Positions 1-6,571 of a DNA stretch of 6,571 nt are shown in pieces. The notes below the pieces were generated by a model that saw only the letters and a list, made by a program, of their open reading frames with translations, did not search any database and had not been told where the DNA came from. Position 1 is the first letter of the stretch. The number at the start of each line of letters is the position of its first letter. Origin of the DNA: Paracoccaceae bacterium (GTDB taxonomy: Bacteria > Pseudomonadota > Alphaproteobacteria > Rhodobacterales > Rhodobacteraceae); the NCBI GenBank assembly GCA_003561595.1, contig PWWF01000231.1:1-6571 (forward strand). Direction: 5' to 3'. Made by a program: the position numbers and the translations under genes.

Positions 1-735
1 CCCGCCGCGCGGCAGGAATGGGCGGTCGATCAGTTACACAAGGCGGCGGTTGCCAGCCGCAATCTGGGGCTGGACAGCTCGGTCAGCTTTACCGGGTCGC
101 TGGCCTTTCCGTATCTGTATCCCTGGCCGCAGCGCCCGGCCGGGCTGATTGAAGAGGCATTTGCCGAACTGGCCCGGCGCTGGAAGCCGATCCTTGATGC
201 CTATGACGCGCAAGGCGTTGATATCGGATATGAAATCCATCCGGGCGAAGATGTGTTCGACGGCGCAACATGGGAGATGTTTCTGGACGCGCTGGACGAA
301 CACCCCCGCGCGCAGATCAATTACGATCCGTCACACTTCCTGCTGCAACAGATGGATTATCTGGCCTTCATCGACCTTTATCATGACCGGATCTGCGCCT
401 TTCACGTCAAGGATGCCGAATTCAACCCCGATGGGCGGCAGGGGGTCTATTCGGGCTATCAGCCCTGGCTGAACCGCGCGGGGCGGTTCCGGTCGCTGGG
501 CGACGGGCAGGTGGATTTCGGCGCGATATTTTCCAAACTGGCGCAGTATGATTACGACAGCTGGGCCGTGCTGGAATGGGAATGCTGCCTGAAATCACCC
601 GAACAGGGGGCGGCTGAGGGGGCCAGATTCATCGCCGATCACCTGATCGAGGTGACGGAAAAGGCATTTGACGATTTCGCGGGCGGCGAAACCGATCTGG
701 GCCAGATCCGCGCCATGCTGGGTGTGCAGCACTGA
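1..735 (+). CDS. Sugar phosphate isomerase/epimerase-like TIM-barrel protein (5'-truncated)
   Basis: Reading frame 1 is open from the first base to a TGA at 733-735, giving 244 C-terminal residues; the start lies outside the window. The fragment looks like the xylose-isomerase-like TIM-barrel family (AP endonuclease 2 fold). Window residues fitting the metal-binding and catalytic set are E78 in YEIHPGED, D109 and H112 in NYDPSHF, H135 and D138 in FHVKDAEF, and E192/E194 in LEWEC, each at the end of a predicted beta strand as the fold requires. Members are usually about 300-350 residues, so roughly 100 N-terminal residues are probably missing. In many alphaproteobacteria such genes sit next to Gfo/Idh/MocA oxidoreductases and sugar ABC transporters. 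The substrate cannot be read from the sequence: isomerase, epimerase or inosose-dehydratase-like activities are all possible. Family assignment is good; specific function is unknown. Confidence 0.88.
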   Translation, partial: PAARQEWAVDQLHKAAVASRNLGLDSSVSFTGSLAFPYLYPWPQRPAGLIEEAFAELARRWKPILDAYDAQGVDIGYEIHPGEDVFDGATWEMFLDALDEHPRAQINYDPSHFLLQQMDYLAFIDLYHDRICAFHVKDAEFNPDGRQGVYSGYQPWLNRAGRFRSLGDGQVDFGAIFSKLAQYDYDSWAVLEWECCLKSPEQGAAEGARFIADHLIEVTEKAFDDFAGGETDLGQIRAMLGVQH

Positions 736-741
736 CCCGGG

Positions 742-768
742 CGCGCCAACCCGGCAAGATTTGGCGCG
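742..768 (+). terminator. Stem-loop just after the isomerase gene, possible terminator
   Basis: Perfect 8-bp inverted repeat: CGCGCCAA at 742-749 and TTGGCGCG at 761-768, with an 11-nt loop. It starts 6 bases after the stop codon at 735. Only two T follow directly, with a further TTT at 778-780, so it is not a textbook intrinsic terminator. It may instead act as an mRNA 3' stabiliser or a weak terminator. The inverted repeat is seen directly; the role is inferred from position. Confidence 0.45.
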
Positions 769-823
769 TTCAACAGGTTTGGGCGGCCAAGGGGGTGCAG
801 CGGACGGATTTTTCTGCAACACT

Positions 824-1327
824 ATGCACATGGAAGCAGACACGACCCCTGTTGCGCAGGTATTGAGGCCCCATCGCAGGTTCATCCGGATCGTGCTGGT
901 CTTTGTGCTGCTCGGCCCCCTGTTTGCGGCACTGGTCGCCGCGCTGGGGCTGGGGATCGTTGCCGCGGTCACCGAATCCGCCAGTCTGTGGACAGTGGAT
1001 ATTATCGGATATCTTCTGGCCAGCGTCGTGGTGCTGCCGCTCTTCTCGATCCCCTTCGCCTATCTGTTCGGGCTGCTGCCCGCGCTGGTGATCGGCCTTG
1101 GCGCGGCCATCGGGGACCGGCGCGCGGGCACAGTGCCGATGCGGCCGGTTCTGGGGCTGAGTGCCGCGCTCTGGTCCGTGTTCAGCGTTGTTCTGCTGCT
1201 GTCCGAAGGCGTGCATCGGGGCGCGGTGATCTGGGTTGTGCTGATGCTGGTCACAGTGCTGGTCTGTGCAGCACTCTGTGTGCGCGTGGCGCGCTGGTGG
1301 GTGACCCCGCCCGCGCGTCAGGGGTGA
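824..1327 (+). CDS. Small multi-pass membrane protein of unknown function
   Basis: A 167-residue protein not recognised as a named family. A short polar N-terminus with basic residues (RPHRRF, 15-20) precedes hydrophobic segments at about 21-49, 59-97 (long enough for two helices with a tight turn), 108-127 and 133-153, so four or five transmembrane helices are likely. A short basic loop (GDRRAG) lies at 97-102, and the C-terminus ends in basic and polar residues (VARWWVTPPARQG). The positive-inside pattern would place the N-terminus in the cytoplasm. Start choice is uncertain: ATG at 824 and ATG at 830 are in frame, neither has a convincing Shine-Dalgarno, and the frame stays open upstream into the isomerase gene, which is the shadow of that gene. 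It lies 88 bp after the isomerase stop and ends 15 bp from the convergent lactonase gene. G/C-rich third positions and the coherent hydrophobic pattern argue for a real gene. Confidence 0.7.
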   Translation: MHMEADTTPVAQVLRPHRRFIRIVLVFVLLGPLFAALVAALGLGIVAAVTESASLWTVDIIGYLLASVVVLPLFSIPFAYLFGLLPALVIGLGAAIGDRRAGTVPMRPVLGLSAALWSVFSVVLLLSEGVHRGAVIWVVLMLVTVLVCAALCVRVARWWVTPPARQG

Positions 1328-1342
1328 TCCACCCGCGCCAGC

Positions 1343-2173
1343 CTACAGTCTGACCCGGTGCTCCGCCTGACCGCGCGCGCTTGCAGGGCCCGCAAATGTC
1401 GCGCCATCCATATCCGTAGGGGTTGCGCGCCCTTCGCGCGCTGAGGTGCAGTAAAGCGTATCCAGCCCCGCGCCGCCAAAGGCCGGGCAGGTCGTGTGCG
1501 CGGCGGGCAGGTCGATCTGGCTCAGCCGCGCGCCAGACGCCGCATAGGTCGCAACGCCGCCCGCCCCCCAGAGTGCCAGCCAGAAATTGCCATCGGCATC
1601 GAATACCGCGCCGTCAGGGTTCAGCCCTGCCTCATTCAGGTCCAGCCAGCACTCTGGCGTGCCCTGCGGCCAGCCATCGGCATCCAGCGCAACGCGCATG
1701 ATGCGCCGTGTGGGCGTGTCGGTGAAACACGCGCTTTTGCCATCGGGGGCAAAGCTGATCGCATTGGGGATCGAGATGCCGGGATAGAGCTTGCGCAGCT
1801 CTCCGCCATACCAGCGCCAGATCGAACCTGCGCCCGCCTCGGCTGATTTGCCCATCGTCCCGATCCAGAACCCGCCCTGCGGGTCCGCGCGCCCGTCATT
1901 GGACCGGGTCTGCGCGTTGTCATTTTCCAGCGGGCAGAGCGTGTCCGACTGCCCGCTGTCCAGATCAAAGGTGAAAAGCCGCGTCTCGGACGCGACCAGC
2001 AGGCGCGCGGCATCGACCCAAGCCATGGCCGAGATCATTTCGCCGAACACCCAGCTTTTCTGCGCCGAATGCAGGGTCTTGCCCAGAATATCGACCCACA
2101 GGAATTCGCCGCGCTCGGGGTGCCAGAAGGCCCCCTCGCCAAGCTCGCATCGCACATCACTGATCGGCGTCAT
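1343..2173 (-). CDS. SMP-30/gluconolactonase/LRE family sugar lactonase
   Basis: A 276-residue, full-length six-bladed beta-propeller of the SMP-30/gluconolactonase family. Family members hydrolyse aldonolactones to aldonates with a divalent metal. The expected ligands and substrate residues are visible: E13 in LGEGAFWHP, R90 and N92 in TRSNDGRADP, N137 in ISIPNAISFAPDG, and D187 in NPDGAVFD. Repeated blade motifs (GGFWIGTM, GNFWLALWG, DTLYCTSA) are in the right order. The start at 2173 is supported by a GGGGG Shine-Dalgarno core ending 6 nt upstream. The gene is last of three on this strand, 37 bp after the aldehyde dehydrogenase, so co-transcription is likely. With those neighbours the best guess is an L-arabinono-1,4-lactonase-type enzyme; D-xylono-, L-fucono- or gluconolactonase remain possible because the family has broad, hard-to-predict specificity. 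No signal peptide is seen, so it is probably cytoplasmic. Confidence 0.9.
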   Translation of the reverse strand: MTPISDVRCELGEGAFWHPERGEFLWVDILGKTLHSAQKSWVFGEMISAMAWVDAARLLVASETRLFTFDLDSGQSDTLCPLENDNAQTRSNDGRADPQGGFWIGTMGKSAEAGAGSIWRWYGGELRKLYPGISIPNAISFAPDGKSACFTDTPTRRIMRVALDADGWPQGTPECWLDLNEAGLNPDGAVFDADGNFWLALWGAGGVATYAASGARLSQIDLPAAHTTCPAFGGAGLDTLYCTSAREGRATPTDMDGATFAGPASARGQAEHRVRL

Positions 2174-2210
2174 CGGTGGCCCCCTTGCATCGCGCCCCTA
2201 TCTGGCAGGC

Positions 2211-3725
2211 TCAGCCCGGTTGTTGCAAGTCCTGCGGCAACAGCTCTGCCGGCAGGTTCTGGTAGCAGACAGGCCGCAGGAAACGCCGGATCGCCATGCC
2301 GCCGACGCTGGTTGCGCCGAAATTGGTCGAGGCCGGGTAAGGCCCGCCATGGACCATGGCATCGGCCACCTCGACCCCGGTGGGCCAGCCATTGGCCAGA
2401 ATGCGCCCGCATTTGCGTTCCAGCACCGGCACAAACTGGCGCGCAAGTTCGGTGTCGCCCGCATCCATCTGCAGCGTGGTGGTCAATTGCCCGTCCAGCT
2501 CGGCCGCCAGGGCCAGCATATCCGCGTCGTCCTCGGCCTCGACGATCAGGCCGAAGGGGCCGAAAACCTCATGCTGCAGGGCAGGTTGATCGCGGAATTC
2601 GGCACTGCTGACGCGCAGGACATTTGCGCGGGCATTGCGCCCCTCTGCCCCGGTCTGGACCAGCGGCTGACCCAGCGGCGCCAGTTCCGCTGCGCTGTCG
2701 CGATAGGCGGATGCGATGGCATCGGTCAGCATGGTCTGCGCCGGGGCCTGTTCCAGTGCAGCAATGGCGGCGGCGATGAAACCCTCGGCCCCGTCAGCGC
2801 CTTTGGGCAGGATCACCACGCCGGGATTGGTGCAGAACTGGCCTGCGCCCATGGTCAGGCTGCCCGCCCAGCCCGTGCCCAGATCGGCCGCGCGCGCCTG
2901 CAAGGCGGCAGGCAGCAGAAAGACCGGGTTGATACTGCCCAATTCGCCGAAAAACGGGATCGGCTCGGGCCGCGCGGCGCACAGATCGAACAGGGCGCGC
3001 CCGCCGCGCAGACTGCCGGTAAAGCCCACCGCGCGGATCAGCGGGTGCTGGACGAGGGCGGATCCGGCCTCGACCCCCGCGCCATGGATCAGGGAGAAGA
3101 TGCCCGCAGGCAGGCCCGCATCGGCAATGGCCTGGGTGATCGCCTCGGCCACGATCTCGCAGGTGCCGGGATGGGCGGGGTGGCCCTTGACCACCACAGG
3201 GCAGCCCGCCGCCAGAGCGGAGGCCGTATCGCCCCCCGCCACCGAAAAGGCCAGCGGGAAGTTCGATGCGCCAAACACGGCGACCGGCCCGATGGGCCGC
3301 TGCATCATCCGCAATTCGGGGCGCGGGGCGGGCGCGCGGTCGGGCAGGGCGGGGTCATGGCGCATGTCCAGATAGTCGGTCTTGCGGATCAGTGCCGCGA
3401 AATAACGCAATTGCCCGGTGGTGCGCTCGCGCTCGCCTTCCAGCCGGACCTGCGGCAGCCCGCTTTCGCGCATCGCGATTTCGGTCAATGGCGCGGCGCG
3501 CGCCTCGATCGCGTCGGCAATCGCGTCCAGCAGCGCGGCGCGTGTCTCGCAGCGGCTGTAGCCAAATGTGGCAAAAGCGTCCTCGGCAGCGCGGCAGGCC
3601 TGATCGACATGGGCACCGGTGCCTTGCGACACGGCATGGCCGTCGCCGCTGGACGGGGTGGACAGGACCGTGTCCTCATGCGCGACGCGCGCGCCTGCGA
3701 TCAGATGATTGCCATGTAGAGTCAT
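2211..3725 (-). CDS. Aldehyde dehydrogenase, alpha-ketoglutarate semialdehyde (2,5-dioxopentanoate) type
   Basis: A 504-residue NAD(P)+-dependent aldehyde dehydrogenase, complete in length and active-site residues: N155 in FGASNFPLAFS, K180 in VVVKGHPAHPG, the FTGS cofactor motif at 235-238, general base E261 in FFGELGSINP, catalytic C298 in GQFCTNPG, and EVFGP at 386-390. The FGASNFP motif, the GELGSINP box and the C-terminal block around 459-488 (HGGPYPASTNFG, then RRFLRPVCYQ) are the signature of the KGSADH-like ALDH subgroup, which oxidises alpha-ketoglutarate semialdehyde to alpha-ketoglutarate. Related enzymes serve pentose, hexarate and hydroxyproline catabolism. The start at 3725 has an AGGAAAG Shine-Dalgarno about 6 nt upstream. 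It begins 22 bp after the dehydratase gene, whose predicted product is this enzyme's substrate, which strongly supports the assignment. Cofactor preference is not determinable here. Confidence 0.93.
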   Translation of the reverse strand: MTLHGNHLIAGARVAHEDTVLSTPSSGDGHAVSQGTGAHVDQACRAAEDAFATFGYSRCETRAALLDAIADAIEARAAPLTEIAMRESGLPQVRLEGERERTTGQLRYFAALIRKTDYLDMRHDPALPDRAPAPRPELRMMQRPIGPVAVFGASNFPLAFSVAGGDTASALAAGCPVVVKGHPAHPGTCEIVAEAITQAIADAGLPAGIFSLIHGAGVEAGSALVQHPLIRAVGFTGSLRGGRALFDLCAARPEPIPFFGELGSINPVFLLPAALQARAADLGTGWAGSLTMGAGQFCTNPGVVILPKGADGAEGFIAAAIAALEQAPAQTMLTDAIASAYRDSAAELAPLGQPLVQTGAEGRNARANVLRVSSAEFRDQPALQHEVFGPFGLIVEAEDDADMLALAAELDGQLTTTLQMDAGDTELARQFVPVLERKCGRILANGWPTGVEVADAMVHGGPYPASTNFGATSVGGMAIRRFLRPVCYQNLPAELLPQDLQQPG

Positions 3726-3747
3726 GCGTGTCTTTCCTGTTCAGTAA

Positions 3748-4665
3748 TCAAAGGCCCCAACGCAGGGCGATCAGGTCGAGTTCCGAGGCGAAATGCAACA
3801 GCCGTTCGCGCGTGCGCGCCGATATCGGCTTGAGCGGGTGGCGCACATGGTCCGACCGGATAACGCCCCCTTGTTGCATCACAACCTTGGTCGCGCGCAA
3901 CCCGCATTGGCGGTTTTCATGGTTGATCAGCGGCAGGCAGCGTTGCCAGCCTGCCAGTGCCTGATCGATCCGCCCGGCGTGATAGTCGATCACGATGGGC
4001 CGGATATGTTCGGGCGCCAGCGCCGAGGACATCGTGCCTGTCGCGCCCGCATCCAGATCGGCCAGCAGGGTGATCGCTTCCTCGCCATCGAAGGGGCCGA
4101 GAATGTTGTCACCGCCGTCAGCGATCAGCGCGGCCAGCTTGTCGGCGGCAAAGGGCATTTCCAGCTTGAAATAGGCGACATTCTCGATCTCGCGCGCCAT
4201 GCGGGCCAGAAACGGAACAGAGAGATCACAGCCCGACAGGGGCGCATCCTGCACCATGATCGGGATGGTGATGGCTTGCGACACGGCCGCGAAATGCTCG
4301 AACACCACCGCCTCGGACGGCACAAGGCCCACGCCGTGATAGGGGGGCATCATCATCACCATATCCGCCCCCAGCGCCTGCGCGGCGCGCGCGCGCTCCA
4401 CCACGATGGCGGTCGAGAAATGGCTGATCGTCACGATCATGGGCACCCGCCCGGCAGCGTGATCGAGCGACAGGCGCATGACGCGCGCGCGCTCTTCGTC
4501 CGAGAGCACGAATTGCTCGGAGTAATTCGCCAATATGCAGATCGCATCCACACCCTGATCGATCATGCAGTCGATCACGCGGGGGATGCCGTCCTCGTCC
4601 AGACGGCCATCATCCAGAAACGGGGTGGGTGCAACAGGCAGAATGCCGGTCAGGGGGGATGTCAT
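3748..4665 (-). CDS. araD: L-2-keto-3-deoxyarabonate dehydratase-type enzyme, DapA/NAL superfamily
   Basis: A 305-residue class I TIM barrel of the dihydrodipicolinate synthase/N-acetylneuraminate lyase superfamily. The Schiff-base lysine is K167 in AYFKLE and the conserved tyrosine is Y109 in MPPYHG. Blocks such as CILANYSEQF (43-52), VTISHFST (78-85), PIMVQDAPLSG (135-145), GPFDGEEAITLLADL (190-204) and LINHENRQ (246-253) match, as I recall it, the Azospirillum-type L-2-keto-3-deoxyarabonate dehydratase, which converts that acid to alpha-ketoglutarate semialdehyde. This araD is unrelated to the enteric ribulose-phosphate epimerase of the same name. The motifs fit less well with 5-dehydro-4-deoxyglucarate dehydratase (KdgD) or DapA itself. 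I chose ATG 4665 over the in-frame ATG at 4704, which would add 13 residues, because only the inner start has a Shine-Dalgarno and the barrel motif GILPVAPTPF begins at residue 7. It is first of three genes, 22 bp before the ALDH. Confidence 0.87.
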   Translation of the reverse strand: MTSPLTGILPVAPTPFLDDGRLDEDGIPRVIDCMIDQGVDAICILANYSEQFVLSDEERARVMRLSLDHAAGRVPMIVTISHFSTAIVVERARAAQALGADMVMMMPPYHGVGLVPSEAVVFEHFAAVSQAITIPIMVQDAPLSGCDLSVPFLARMAREIENVAYFKLEMPFAADKLAALIADGGDNILGPFDGEEAITLLADLDAGATGTMSSALAPEHIRPIVIDYHAGRIDQALAGWQRCLPLINHENRQCGLRATKVVMQQGGVIRSDHVRHPLKPISARTRERLLHFASELDLIALRWGL

Positions 4666-4670
4666 GAGAT

Positions 4671-4676
4671 ACCTCA
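4671..4676 (-). promoter_or_regulatory. Shine-Dalgarno (TGAGGT) deciding the dehydratase start
   Basis: On the minus strand TGAGGT lies 5 nt upstream of the ATG at 4665. No comparable site precedes the alternative in-frame ATG at 4704. This favours the 305-residue product over the 318-residue one. Confidence 0.6.
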
Positions 4677-4931
4677 GAAATGAGTCGGATCGGTGATCTT
4701 GCATACGTCAGAAAAAGGGCCGTCGCGATCAGGGATCAGCCCGGTCGAGATGGCATGCATGCTGCCAGCCTTCCAGCCATCACGCAGGACAGCCAGCCGT
4801 TTGCCAATCGTCAACACGCGCACGCGGGTTTCATCCCTTTTCCGTTTTGCGGCAGCAATGCGCGGAGTGTAAAGGGCGATCTGCTCAAAGGCCACAGCGC
4901 GGCGCAAGACCGACCACGGTCGCCTATGCAT
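4674..4931 (-). CDS. Doubtful 85-residue open frame upstream of the dehydratase
   Basis: An ATG at 4931 opens an 85-codon frame ending with TGA at 4674, 8 bp before the dehydratase start. The product is basic (for example AAAKRKRDETRVRV near residues 26-39), has no transmembrane segment and resembles no family I recognise. An in-frame stop lies immediately upstream of the ATG, so it is not the tail of a longer ORF in this frame. Third-position G/C preference is weaker than in the neighbouring genes, and no clear Shine-Dalgarno was seen. It could be a leader peptide, a remnant of a decayed gene, or chance. I lean towards chance or a remnant. Confidence 0.15.
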   Translation of the reverse strand: MHRRPWSVLRRAVAFEQIALYTPRIAAAKRKRDETRVRVLTIGKRLAVLRDGWKAGSMHAISTGLIPDRDGPFSDVCKITDPTHF

Positions 4932-5303
4932 TCATGCCGCGCAGGATCATACTGCAGGTGCGGCTGCCGGTCTGGACATGCTGCCGCTTGCGGTGGACTG
5001 TCTGGCGATCCCACCCCGGCCTGCGCTGAACCTTGTTGCCCTTGGCGCATCAGCGCCATCGGGTGGCCGGGGAGGCGCCCCGCGATCCGGCCGGTTTCCC
5101 ATGGCGTAAGTCATTGAAGAAGGCATGCGGGGCGCGCCGATCCGGCAGGTGGTCGGGACGGCGGCTTGCCGCGCATGTCGGGGGCGCTGGAGACTTGGGA
5201 TGGCAAGGATGGCGCCGGGCGCGCGTGACGGCAAACCGAACGGCCCGCAGGCGCAACGCCCCCGCGCGTCTCAGGATCGCGCCCATGGCGTAGATTGCGC
5301 CGA

Positions 5304-5321
5304 GTATTGTGTGAAAAATAC
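5304..5321. promoter_or_regulatory. Short inverted repeat upstream of H-NOX, possible operator
   Basis: GTATT at 5304-5308 and AATAC at 5317-5321 form perfect 5-bp arms with an 8-bp spacer, inside the only A/T-rich patch of the gap and about 90 bp before the H-NOX start. A second, overlapping pair (TTGT 5307-5310 and ACAA 5320-5323) has a different centre. The spacing does not match the FNR/Dnr or NsrR sites I know, so no regulator is named. Chance is a real possibility. Confidence 0.25.
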
Positions 5322-5399
5322 AAGGCATGTGGCGGGTTTTGTAGTATCCTGGTCCCTACCATGATCCCGCCGGTCCAGATGATCGGCGCTGTGCGAAAA

Positions 5400-5406
5400 G
5401 GGGGGG
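5400..5406 (+). promoter_or_regulatory. Shine-Dalgarno-like G7 run for H-NOX
   Basis: Four A (5396-5399) followed by seven G (5400-5406) lie 4 nt before the ATG at 5411. An ATG at 5407 in another frame sits right against the G run and opens a 63-codon frame with no domain. The H-NOX family start, MYGLI, identifies 5411 as the true start. Confidence 0.5.
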
Positions 5407-5410
5407 ATGC

Positions 5411-6571
<1,161 letters not shown>

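Larger units (their letters stand above)
4666..5410. other. 745-bp divergent intergenic region without a convincing gene
   Basis: This stretch separates the start of the minus-strand sugar-acid operon from the start of the plus-strand H-NOX gene, so it should hold both promoters. Open frames exist on both strands (for example 4680-5117 plus, 5050-5328 minus, 4947-5234 minus), but their translations are Arg/Pro/Ala-rich low-complexity strings without domain motifs, and they overlap one another. No tRNA or rRNA was recognised. Visible small signals are an 11-bp direct repeat (5098-5108 and 5282-5292), a GATCAG pair one base apart at 4727-4739, and an inverted repeat at 5304-5321. The stretch from about 5301 to 5350 is more A/T-rich than the rest and is the most promoter-like part, but no convincing -35/-10 pair was found. 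Confidence 0.6.

Noticed and set aside
1322..1334. GGGTG-ATC-CACCC hairpin between the convergent genes as a bidirectional terminator
   Set aside because: The stem is only 5 bp with a 3-nt loop, it overlaps the membrane protein's stop, and neither side has a T tract. Too weak to call.
1791..3719. A 642-codon open frame on the plus strand opposite the aldehyde dehydrogenase and part of the lactonase
   Set aside because: It is antisense to two genes with complete active-site motifs. Its translation is Gly/Arg/Gln/Ala-rich without any domain, a usual result of strong third-position G/C preference on the coding strand.
3793..4683. A 296-codon plus-strand frame containing a histidine run, suggestive of a metal-binding protein
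   Set aside because: The His run is the antisense of the Met-rich MVMMMPP strand of the dehydratase. The frame lies wholly opposite that well-supported gene.
4699..4708. TTGCATACGT upstream of the dehydratase as a GntR-type operator
   Set aside because: Only one half resembles the TTGNATACAA-like sites I recall, the other half does not match, and no GntR gene is in the window to support it.

Overview
The window is GC-rich and densely coded, with strong G/C preference at third codon positions. Its gene families suit an alphaproteobacterium, probably of the Rhodobacteraceae (Roseobacter/Paracoccus type). That placement is inferred from composition and gene content, because no marker gene is present.

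Layout: (1) 1-735, plus strand: the C-terminal 244 residues of a sugar-phosphate isomerase/epimerase-like TIM-barrel protein, cut by the window's left edge and followed by a stem-loop. (2) 824-1327, plus strand: an unrecognised small membrane protein. It converges on (3), a minus-strand cluster read from right to left: an L-2-keto-3-deoxyarabonate dehydratase-type enzyme (4665-3748), an alpha-ketoglutarate semialdehyde dehydrogenase-type ALDH (3725-2211) and an SMP-30/gluconolactonase-family lactonase (2173-1343). Gaps of 22 and 37 bp suggest one operon. (4) 4666-5410: about 745 bp with no convincing gene, separating two divergent units. (5) 5411-6571, plus strand: an H-NOX haem nitric-oxide sensor whose stop overlaps (ATGA) the start of a sensor kinase. 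The kinase carries an H-NOX-associated (HNOBA) domain, a coiled-coil linker and a HisKA dimerisation box, and runs off the right edge.

Function: the minus-strand cluster covers the lactonase, second-dehydratase and final-oxidation steps of non-phosphorylative L-arabinose oxidation (aldonolactone to aldonate; 2-keto-3-deoxy acid to alpha-ketoglutarate semialdehyde; semialdehyde to alpha-ketoglutarate). The sugar 1-dehydrogenase and aldonate dehydratase are not in the window. The left-edge isomerase-like protein suggests more carbohydrate metabolism upstream. The H-NOX/kinase pair is a separate signalling unit, expected to sense NO with haem in one protein and pass the signal to a partner kinase in trans.

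No rRNA, tRNA, CRISPR array or mobile element was recognised. No clearly undescribed system is evident. The points most worth a second look are the H-NOX/HNOBA-kinase pair and the unexplained 745-bp divergent gap with its small repeats.
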